Below, one piece after another: positions 40,301-52,300 of a DNA stretch of 64,000 nt. The stretch's first letter is position 1, and every line of letters starts with the position of its first letter. This DNA comes from Strongylocentrotus droebachiensis. Taxonomy: Eukaryota > Echinodermata > Echinoidea > Camarodonta > Strongylocentrotidae. The stretch lies in the NCBI GenBank assembly GCA_035222895.1, contig JAVYIG010000321.1, positions 124,001 to 188,000 of the forward strand. Direction: 5' to 3'. A model generated the notes under the pieces. That model had not been told where the DNA came from, searched no databases, and was given only the letters and a program-made list of their open reading frames with translations. The position numbers and the translations under genes were made by a program.

Positions 40301-43300
40301 GTTGAGTTTAATTCGTCAACGTCGTGCGTAGTGACATCACATATCACTCATCCTTGTCCTATATATGTTGCAATGCTTAACGCGTCTAGCGTTGATTGCA
40401 CAGCCATATATGCTTCCATCTTGGGGTACTTGGTGAGATGAAAAAACTAGGCATTATGAAGGAGGGATAGGTTAATGTGTAGCGAGGATTAATAATAGGA
40501 GAGAATGAGGGATAGTGTAATGTGGGGAAGATTAATAATAGGAGTGACGCATGTATTAAGGCTTATTTAGAGGTAATATAGAAGATGAAAAAAAAAGAGG
40601 AGGTTGACGGTAGGTTATTCTTTTACCTAGCTGCCTGCTAAAAAAGCATTATGCGTGTAAGTAAGCAACCAGAGGACCTACAGCTTTAATTCCTCTCCAA
40701 GGGACTTGGTATTGGGGAATATTAATGCCTTACCAAAGGGCACGAGCACACTGACTTGGTTACGAACCAGGGACCTCTCGATAACGAGATGACTACTCTA
40801 CCACTGAGCCATCGTGCATCCTGGTAGGAAAATTATACAAACATAGATGAAACAAACGGAAAGAGCGGGATTCACAGAGACTATTTTTTGGTATGAACAG
40901 GATTTTGGTATCTGAAGGACATGCTTAAGATTAACAGAGATTTCTGCTTTTAGATGCAATTAGAAAGAATAAGATATACAGATATTAAAGATGAAAGGCA
41001 AAACGAAATGATATGGGTGGGATGGTGTCAGAAAGATAATACTTGGGAGATGATAAGAAGGAGATGGTGTGGAAATAATATGATACAATTATATAGAGAG
41101 AAGGAAAATAAGAAAAGATACTTATACAGACAAAGAACTTATAAAGCTTGATAGACAATAGCTAATACAAAACAACACATGGAAAGTTTTAATGAATTGT
41201 CTCATTTCGACAAAAGTTCAGGAAAAAAATAATTTAAGTAAAGGAAAGAACGTGAAAAAGAAAAATCAATTGAGGGATTGACCTTCTGCATAAGATGTAA
41301 TTGAGGGGAGGGATGTTGGATTGAGAGATTCAGTTTGCCTGATTACCAATCAATTCTCATTAAGTAGAATTCTATTACTCTATCTCAATCCAAATCTCCT
41401 CTACAATTGGAAGTGGATTGAGATGAGCAAATGTACATTGGAATGGATTGCTCCTCATCAAGAAAAAGCTGTTCACATTATTGCATACCCCGGTAATGTA
41501 GAAATGCTCACTGTAATGCGAACGTGACGACAAATGATTTCAAGAAATCTCCCTGAGGCCCCTATCAATACTCTGTTAAAATGTCCATAGAAGTAATGTT
41601 TGAATTATACATGAGGCCATCATAATTTTCACACGTATGGATTGAGATGAACAAATGTTTATTGGAATGGATCGCTCCTCATCAAGAAAAAGCTGTTCAC
41701 ATTGCTAGAAACCAAACTATAATGTGAACATGATCGTAACTACTTTCAAGAAATCCCCCTAGGCCACTGTCAATACTCCAGTGGATTTCCAGTAGAACTG
41801 ATGGACGTTTGGATTATTTAAGAAGTTGGAGTAAATCCTCACATTTCCTCTTGTAATTTGATGAAGCTATTGACATTGTCCTTGCATTAATTAATTGATT
41901 TCAAGAAAGTATTTTAATTTGTGTTCACTTGTAACACAATTTGATGTGTTGATAAACCCCCTTATAATAATAATATACCATACTTATAAAGCGCATATCA
42001 CAATATGTCTCTATGCGCTGTAAGATAGACTAAGGAAAGGTGGACAGAGTAACATAAGCATTATTTTAATTGCATTCAACTTTTTGTGTAACATGTTTGT
42101 ATCTCTTGGGGATTCTTGGGGAAAGAAGTGTGGACGGCTTTAGTAATTGCTAATTCCATGGGACCTGGCAAGCAATGTTGATTTATGTGTTTGGTTTTCA
42201 TGTGTGGTAATTTAGAATAAATTGGCAGTAAATCATATCGGGATTGTGATTCGAAGAAGAAAAGAAATCAATAATACCAGGGCTGGTTTTTGTTGGAAAC
42301 CACTCGAGCATATACATGTATATATTTAGGATCCTGTAATATGTTCGTCCTGATCAAGATGTCATAATATATGACAAGGCTTTCCCTGAAGGGACTACTT
42401 AATCAACTCGGAAGCATAATAGGGATCCCTCTTGTACAGCAGAAAGGACATCAGCTGAATTTCATTATAATGCTCCTGCGTTGCTTGTGTTGTTGTGGAG
42501 TAGATATTATAATGATACATAATGCCGGAATACAGGCAATGTTACGAGCGAAGATGACAATTTAAGCCCCTGTTTCGACTCTTGAGACCTTGCGGGAGAA
42601 AGGCAACAAAAACAAGTGAAAATCAGTGGATGTATCCCAAGTTTCCGTACCACATGTAACCTAATGCTTCCCTAGTCGATGGCCCTCGAGGAAAGCGCTC
42701 TGACATATGGTCTTTAGTGTAAGAAGAGATCATCCTTTAAACCTAGGTCATACTAAAGGAAAAGAGAAAGATTGAAGACATAATTACTTCGGTATTACCT
42801 TCAGCCAGTATTGAATAACCCAAGCCTCTAGACTCCCAAGATATAGTATCTGACTTATGCTCTTATTCTTTTATCTCAAATTTGAAGGTTAGGATATATT
42901 GAAGTCCCCCCCCCCCCCCCCCCCCCACACACACACAAACATAGATGTGATAGATTCATATTAAAATATAAGTAAAGATGACACGGTGTAATAATGGTAG
43001 ATGAAAACTTTAGACACAAGTCAAGCTTAACATAATAATATCATCTGTTGTGAGCCAGAAGGGCATTAACTCTGATAAAGTATTTGAGTTAACACCCTTC
43101 TGGCTCCATACAGACAATAGATTGCTTGGAATAATAAAAGTGACCCAACTGTATACAATTTGAAAGGTTTTTTTCTCTCCATGTAATAAATAGACTATGA
43201 CAAATGTAACACTGTCTTTTTTTAGGTAGTAGCTTTATTGTTTACGTCAGTGGCATTTCTGTGCCATATATCATTATCTTTTAGCCTTGTTCTCCTAATG

Positions 43301-46300
43301 GTGCAATCTAAATGCATCTCAATTAAGTCGATGTGATAGAATAGACTCGCCAATGACAAGGCTCCATCAATTTAGGAGGACTGTTAGATTTAGATCATAT
43401 GAGCTAGGTCTTATGGCTTGTAGCCCTGTAGTGGAGTGAGTTTCAAGAGCAAGTTGATTAGATGTCCTGACTCATCAATTTACCGGTAATCTATATTACC
43501 AGCAGTCATGTCATAGGGTTTATTCTGCCAGTTGGGATGCCTTCTGGCCATCTTCTGGACGTGCTCATTTCTCAGTTTGCCCATTTAGCTGCGCCGTCTT
43601 GTCAAACAAAGTAATTAATTATTGTCCTTAGATAATAGAGAGCATTTTTTTCCTCTATGACATTGCTGCTTTTGATGATACAGTGAAACCTGTCTATAAA
43701 GACCACCCGAGGGAGACAAGAAAAGTGGTCTTTATAGGCAGGTGGTCTTCATAGTACATGTTTCAATGAGAAACCATTTTTAAGGGAAACAAAAAATGTG
43801 GTCTTTGTAGACGGGTGGTCACTAAAGCAGGTTTGACTGTACTGTCAATGATAAGAAAGTTAACAAAATCAGGGCGTGGTCTTGGTATATGTCTTGGTTT
43901 GTGAGGATGCATGCATGTTGCACATTGAAATACTGACATGCATTATGTAACACATGGTCATAGATCTTCTTTCAATTTCTACCGGAGATCGATACTCATT
44001 ATCCTCCATCTATGATACCCAGGTTAAGTTGTCTTGCACACAATTATTATGTAGTCCATGGCGCAGCAATGTTGTGAGCTATCTTCACATAATGAGAGTT
44101 CAAGATCTAAAACAAGGATTAAGAGAAATATATTTTGTTTATATTTTTTTATATTTGATAAGTTTTTATAGATCAAATAACATTTTTACATTCAACACAA
44201 ACATAATACCAATATACATACATTTATATCCATGTAACATCAATAAATCAAAGAAGAAATCAAATGGATCTATATACAAGGAATATTAATATCTTGGGTT
44301 TAAAAATAATAATACAGTTTACAGTGTAACTATGGTAAAAGAACCTTCAATCATCATTTATCTTTTAATCTACTTCAATGAATTGAACACTGCAACATTT
44401 TCTTGAAAATATTTTGGGAAATTTCAAATTCTGTTTATTGTTTATTATTGTTTATTGTTTATTGATTTATTGTTTATTGATGAAAGGAAACGTATAAGCA
44501 TTTACAATCATTATTGTGTGAAACTACCTACACATATTTGGAAGATTTTATATTTCAGAAACAGGTTTTTATCCATGATGAGATGCTTGTAATATCGCTT
44601 TTGTAGTAAATCTTTAATAATAATCTTAAATAATTGCTTTACATCATGGGTAGAAAAGGACATTAATGGTATAACACGAAGTGCTAGCTGGACTGCAGAT
44701 AAATACCACTCTTATCAATGTCCAGTTATGAAGAAAGTAGTTACCAACAGAATATTGATCTATTGACATGAAAGCATGATGTTTCTTGATCCATGCCATG
44801 CCATGCATGGAACTCTTTGTTTTGTTTTTCATAATAGTATGGTATTCCTCTTCTTTTTTTCCTCCTCCCTTTTTCTCCCATACCCTGCTGCATCCTTAGA
44901 CACGACTTAGGAAGCGCTGGTATAAGGTTGGCATTGCATTTTTGAGCTATCATAACCTCTATCTTCTCATGTCTCTTTTTTTATATTCACATTGTTTGAT
45001 GCGTCTTGTCTTGGGCAGAAAGGGCGTAACTCCACTTTTTCTCCATTTCAGCACTACCACAACTTGTTTATTATTATAAGTGTGTTTATACAAAGTCTTT
45101 CTTGCTATGTAGCTGTGTGTCATGACCGAAATGAGCTTTTTATATCTGCAGCCATTTTCGTCATCTGTTGACAGCAAGAAGGGTGCTTACTCCCTAAGGA
45201 AAGGAGTTAATGCCCTTCATGCTCTCAGCAGATGTTATATATGTATGACAACAGTATCACATGGAGAAGCCAGGGTTACCATCTAATCACATGTATCGTG
45301 TATCACTCTTATGTAACAGTCACTTAAGTCCTTTACGCACTCAATGTATCCTTCAATATTTCTTCTAATACACATTCCTCATGTACTTCAATGCAATATC
45401 CACCAGAGTATCCATTCTACAATGCCTACAAAAAAAATGAAACCATTTAATAGTGAAATAGTCTATGTAGAGCCAAAAGGGCATAAACTCTTTCAACGCA
45501 GAGTTAACGCCGTTTTAGCGCTGAGTAGACAACATATTCAATTCGGCACCAGATCAAGTGTGTGTGTTCTTTGTTTATTATATCTCTCTTCCTTTCTATC
45601 TTCCTGTCTCTCATTTTTCATCTTTCCGCTATGAAGGAGCGGCCTCCACCAAAAGTACATAAACCAAAGAGAAACGTATGCTCTCTCTTTCTCTCTATCT
45701 TAATATATCTTCATGTTCATCATGTATTTCTTCTCTCCTTTGTCATTAATGTGGTGACACAATTTTCTTTTTGGTCAGTCTTGTGATTAGCATGTAAATT
45801 AAAACTCTGCATGCATCCATATCTCTTTTATTGATTATCTCCTCGTCTTATGAACATCATTATTATATCAAGTCTCCCTTGTACGGTTTCTACACATGCT
45901 CAAGCGGTACGTGTGCCACAATCAGCCTGTTTTGGTCCCCTGAAAAATTGTGCATGCACTTAAGTGTACCGGTACCTTATACAGAGTTATTTTTTTCTCC
46001 ATTAGGTTGCTATTCTTATAAATGTATAAAGAAGACTCTTGGTTAAATAAAGAGTAAATAAATTCCATTCTTTTTGCTTGGAGTAAGTAAAACTAAAAGA
46101 GTGAACTTTGCTATAAAAATTTACCCCACAGAGAGAGAAAAGGGATTTGAAAATTACCATAAATGAAAATTTAATCAATCACATTTTGATATCTTTTTCT
46201 TGTTAAAAATGGAAGTTACATAGAACAGTGGTAAAATGGAAGCCACAACATTTCCTTTGCATGTCTTATTATTTCACCTCTTCATTGTATTAATATCTTG

Positions 46301-49300
46301 TGATAGTCTCTTTTGTTCCTTGTGATATGTGTATTCACATTGTCTGTCCGATTATGTTGATTATTAAAATCAACAGGAAAAAACAAACACACTAACCCTG
46401 TTATAACCCATTTTCATACTCTGATGGATATAAAGCATGCAAATAATTTCAAATTTCCATCACAAACTAGAGGTGGCAAATCATTCACTTCATTTTGTTA
46501 TGTGATAAGATGGTATTAACTATGGCTTCACCGTGTATTCTCTTTGTCATCATACTATATAATACATGTAATATTCCCATTGACCCACAGTCATTGTCAC
46601 TTTGTGAAATTACTTTTTACCTTATTGAGTCTTGATGTGTAAAGTTTTGTGTTTTGTGTACTTTTGATGTTTGACTTTTTGTATTCTCCTTGTAATATTT
46701 GTGTATGGTGCAGATATAGACCTACTAAATATTTGACCCCCCCCCCTCCCCCCCCCCCCTCCCCCCCCCTCCCCTTCCTTACACATTGTAATGAAGCATA
46801 TATTTCAAACTCTTTTTAATCATCATGATATATTAGTGAACCAACACATATATATGTTGCTCCTGTGCCCTACCTATGGAATTGACTTTCCTCATGAATT
46901 TAATAGATGAGTGGTACCAGAATTGGCAGAATATATTGTTCCGTTGTATGAATTTGTGATTTTTGTTTAATCAATCATCTTTTGTACATCGGAAGTGCAG
47001 TGAGTTCTGTCAATCCAAAGGAATAATTCAATAGAACAGCACTTGATTGAGGACTTCAAAAAAAAATTTCCTTTACAAGATTTTTGCAAATTTTTCTTTT
47101 TATTTTAGAAGTCTATAGCTTTAGATTGTGATATATTTTCATTTGTCAGAGTACACAGTGCATGCATGTAAAGTACCAGTGTATATACATTGTCTTGAGA
47201 GGTTCTGGTTAAAACTATGGGCAAGAGGTGACTCCAATAGTACTTTTGGAGTCACCGAGGGGTATAGTTTTAACCAGTACCTCAAAAAGAAGGCAGGGTA
47301 TAATTATTTTGTTATATCCTACATCAAAAATGTATAATCAAGCAGAATAACTCTCAGATACTGCCGTAGTATGCATTTGAAATCCTTTACTTGCTGAATT
47401 TTCATCTTCCAAATAGTACTCCCAAGTAGTACTTTTTTCAGAGCAGCCTTAAAATGGTTGAAATATTTCTGGTAACGTGAAGAACTCTCAACCAATAAAA
47501 AAACAATAAACTTTTGATGCAGGATATAAAATAGACTGACATGTGGATATAGTATATTTATGATGACATGTAAGGAAAATCTAGATCTATTTGATAGTTG
47601 ATATACTTCACAAGTCTGCAAGAGATCGCTATTGGAGATGTGTTCATGGCATTTTGCTTATAAATTATTTTTTCTTGGTGAGAATTTGTTGCTTCATTTT
47701 TCTGTTTTTATTTTGCTGACTTTGCTTACAGTGGATAATCATTTGCAATATTTTATCATTTTGCCAATTTTGCCAAACGCCTTTAAAAAAGAATAATGAT
47801 GACTTATAGTTTTTGAACAGTGCGTATCATATTAAATAAGTCCTCTTCCCTGTTTAAATTTACATACTGTATGTAGAGATCAAAGATGGTGTACTTATTA
47901 CATCAATATAATTAGAATACTATAGTAGCATACAACATTAAGCAGTAATCAATCTTTCAGTGTTAAATGTTATATATTTTTAGTTATAGTGAATAATAAG
48001 CCATTAACTCTTTAATATCTCTTTTTTAGTGAACATCTTTTAGCTTTATTTTTTTTTAAATAATTGCATAATTTCTTTGCAATTGTCTGTGAGTGTCTGT
48101 GTTATATTACAACTGTGCCACCCTTTCCTCTCTGCGCTTGCCCACTGTTTAATGATATTTTATATGGATTTGTAAATGTTTTAACTAACAGGAAATTGGA
48201 TTTCTTGTTTTTCATTTGGAGAGAGGTACTACTAGTGTCTAAAAGGATATCTTGCACTTTCGGGTGAAAATACTTTCAGCAAAATTGTTACCATGGTTTT
48301 ATAGCCACAATGTGAGGGTAGTGAACAAAGTGTATGCCATATGTATTTTAACTCCTATGTTAAACAGCTGTTGTCTTATCGATGTATTTCAATAGTGGTT
48401 GAAGCTATTTCCCCAGATAAGTAGTTAATTTTGAAAGGCGATGATAGATGATGATAGATGATGATAGATGGTGATAGATGGTGGTAGATGATGATGGTAG
48501 ATGATGTTGTTACTATGGTGATTATATAGATGAAGTGGTAACCATGGTGATAATGTTTGATTTGTTTGTTACAGTCCCCTGATGGGGAGGAGCAGCCTAG
48601 TACAGAGGTAGACCTAGCCATCTCCAATGAACGCATCAGGGTACTCAACGCTGACAACCAAGTCAGCAACATGCAGGTAACAAAAGTTTTTTTAATATTA
48701 TACCCTCTTGCTTCCACGTTCCTTTAAAGGCATCGTTTAACAATGTTAAACCTGAGATGCATGGCCCTACGTGGTATCAGTGTCTGTGATTTGGTGTAAT
48801 ATTGAAGCCCTAAACAAACTGCGCTTCAAAATGATCAAGCAGTGCCTCGAAAAAATAAAAATCTTTGAGTGACCAGTTTTACCATACCGGTACTCGTTTT
48901 CCCCAATAGCCTGTAGTGATATGAAAACCGTTAGGAAAATGCAAAAGTTAGTTTCGATTTCCAATCATAAATATCTTGATAATCAGACAGGCGATCGACT
49001 TGTAAAAGTCGTGGGGTTCCTGACTGACCTAAAGGTTTGTAATTATCATTGTTTCTCATTGATCATAACCTTGATCAATATCAAAATTGTCAAAATTGTT
49101 ACAAACAAAAAAAACGACTTCATAATGAATGAATTTCATCTTCTTCATTTCGATCTTGAATCCCCCCCCAGGAAACCATGATGGACCACCCCCTGAAGAC
49201 CATCTCCTACATCGCAGACATCGGTAACATCGTCGTGATCATGGCTCGACGTCGCCAGATCACCAGGACGCTGGACGAAGCCATGGAGGAGAGCGGAGTC

Positions 49301-52300
49301 ATGCTGGACGCTGAAGGACGAAGACAACCAAGGAAAATCATCTGCCATGTTTTCGAGACAGAAGATGTAAGTGTCAAGAGATGATAGAGTCAATACGAGA
49401 GAGAGTGACTTGTGCAAATAGTGGGGTTTGTTTTAAAAATGACAGGAATGTCAGCTTGAGTTCTGATGTATAGTTGCTTGTCCTTACTTTCTCTTACTTC
49501 CATTGTAATGCAGTATTTCTCCCCTTTCTTTCATTTCCACATTTTTGGAAATCTTTTGTTTCGTTTGAACACTTTGTTTTTTCTCTCTTACTTCCTATCC
49601 AGTATGTCCTTGTTTTTCTCTGTGCCTCTCTTCTTTCTTTGCTGGTGTAATATCACCCTTCTCATTCTTCGTCTCTCATTAAATGTGTGCGCTCTCTCTC
49701 TCTTATTATCACCTCTGCCTGTATCAGATCTATTTCTCATTCTTTTTTCCTTTTCTTTCTCTCTATGTCTCTCTGTCTTCTCACTCTTCTTCTCTGTATC
49801 ATAGACTCATATACATGTACACCCATCTCTTTCTCTCCCTTTCTCTGTCTCTCTCTCCCTTTCTCTGTCTGTCTCTGTCTCTGTCTCTGTCTCTCTCTGT
49901 CTGTCTGTCTCTCTCTGTCTTTCTCTCCCCCCTTGTCTTTCTCTCTCTCTCTCTCTGTCTACTCTGTCTCTGTCTCTCTACCCACTATCTCTCTCTGTCT
50001 CCCTACCCACTATCTCTCTCTGTCTCCCTACCCACTCCGACTTTCCTAAGTCTCTTTTCCTCTGCAAACACCACCATTTCTTGCTCTCTCTGTAATCCAT
50101 CCCCAAGCAAGCGAGAGTAAGTCTACAAGGGGCAAACTTCAGGGATATCAAGTCTGATATTGATGAAAGCTCTAGCCCTAGATAGAGGGTAGTGAGCAAA
50201 CACAAGTCAAATGTTACGTCTACCTTTCCATGTTCCCTGCTAGCCTTCACTCGCATCACAAAACAATGTTTGTTGGGCTACTCTTATAACACGCCTCATA
50301 ATTAGGGCAGCAGGGGTTTTAACCAGGTAATAATCGCAAGGCTCTTTAGAAAGGCATCGAGGTTTCATATACATTATGATACAAGAATAGAATATTTTCG
50401 TTATTACTATGAAACATGCAAGTATAGGTAGTATTATACTTGTATTGGTCTCGCAAAGTACATGCTCTCTTCTATAGGTGGCAAAATCAGCGGTTAAGAA
50501 TATGGATTTACTGGGTACACATACTCAACCTTTACATTGCAGTTCTATGCCTATTTTTATAACCATTTCACTTTTTGAAGAAATTGTATTCAATGTTAGT
50601 GAGAGTGGTGCTTTTCAAAGAGAGAAAAGGTTTGCAATTTTTTTGTATTTTTAATCACTGCTTATCAAAAACAGTTGTTTAAATCACAACAGAAAGGAAA
50701 ATCTTTTTCTTTTGTCAATTTTTTGATTAATTTAGTTTACATCACTGACTTATTGCAATAAAAAATGTATTAAAAAAGATATACATGTATGACAACCAAA
50801 CAGTGCCGCAAAAATAATTATATCTCAGGGTTTTAGATTACATTTCCTTTTGAATGAAGTTTACAAACACCATACTTTCATAGTTATGTGGAGTTTAAAA
50901 TACAGATTTTAAAGGCTCATGACTTTCCTCAAGCCGTGTTTACACAACATTCATCATGTTAAATGTCTTCCTCATGTTCTCATTCCCATCTCTGTAGGCA
51001 CAACTCATAGCCCAGACGATAGGCCAAGCCTTTGCTCTAGCGTACCTGGAGTTCTTGAAAGCCAATGGTATCGAGGACCCTCACGCCCAGGAGATCGACT
51101 ATCACGATGTGCTCAACTCTCAGGAGATCTACGGTGATGATCTCATGCTATTCTCAAACAAGGAATGCGAGAAAGAGGTAATGGTAGCAACAAATGAAAA
51201 ATTATGTTGAAAACAATTGCATTCGAAATATATACAGGAATGGAATAGGATATCTCATGATTTCCAGATGAATACATTTTTTTTTGTTAAAAACTTGTAT
51301 ATGTAAGGAAGAGATATACAAAACTGCAGTTTTGTAGCATAGATTTTTAAACATTTTAAAGATTTATTTTGACAAGCATTTTGGGGGCCAAAGAGACAGT
51401 ATTGAAAAAAAGGTATTAGGTAAAAAATGTTATGTTTGCTTTAAGTCATGATTTTCTCCTGATTTTCTCCTGATAATGCCAGATACAATATGCCTGGCAT
51501 TATGTCAAATACACATTATATATGTCTATATTCCAGCCAAATATTAACAGGGTAGGATTTCTTATTGCTCCATTCCCCAATATCTGAAATGGTCTGACTG
51601 GCAGCTAGTGAGGCAGAGTTGATACAGTGTGATATGAAACAGACAATACAGAGTAAAAGATATAAACCCCATGACAGTACTAGCTATCTATAGCGGTGAT
51701 ACGCTTGATGAAACATATCTCTTTCATATCATCGGATAGTACTTAGTATAAATGAGAGTGGGGATCATTCCCTTCGGCTAATTACCTTGGAGACTAGTTG
51801 GTGACCGGGCATGAAATGCGTTAATGGAGAGTTCATAATCTTCATTAATATTAATGCAAGTTCTACCCCATATGTAGAGGATGCAACTTGTGTGTCTTTA
51901 TGAGCGTATCAAGTAATTAGGAATTGGATAACGAGCTTTAACGCTTTGAAACCGGAGATGGAATGTACTTAAGTTTTAACCACACTATTCTGTTTGTGCT
52001 ACAAATTATAAATGGAGAGGTGTAAATGAAACCTCTTGAGAGAAATTAACATTATTTTTGTTTCGCTTTTGTACATATACATATCCTGCAATTTAATTTG
52101 GATGCTACATATAAGGACATAATCTACGTTCCAAAATAGCAGACTTCTACATTGTAATCATTTGTAATACCATATTTTTATGATAAATGCATCCCCCTAT
52201 AAATGATACTATCGATAACACGCATAAAATATATATCTAAGGGATACACAAGTGTAGCTGAAATCAGCCCAAACATGCCCCAGTATAGTGAATGGTACAA

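Larger units (their letters stand above)
38054..45636 (+). other. 7.6-kb intron inside the PTB coding region
   Basis: Non-coding. It is rich in ~75-bp palindromes of one family (39.2, 40.0, 43.0, 45.2 and 45.5 kb). It also carries a tRNA-derived SINE (40.7 kb, minus), a direct duplication (41.4 kb), a MITE (43.7 kb), a poly-G and a poly-C run. Confidence 0.7.
45676..48574 (+). other. Intron after the microexon candidate
   Basis: Non-coding. It holds a C-rich tract (46736-46775), a strong hairpin at 47197-47283 and a (GATGATA)n-type tract (48440-48507) just before the next exon. Confidence 0.65.

Noticed and set aside
49466..50120. Open frames up to 145 codons with hydrophobic Ser/Leu content
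   Set aside because: They lie in a CT-rich intron tract between proven PTB exons, with no splice logic.
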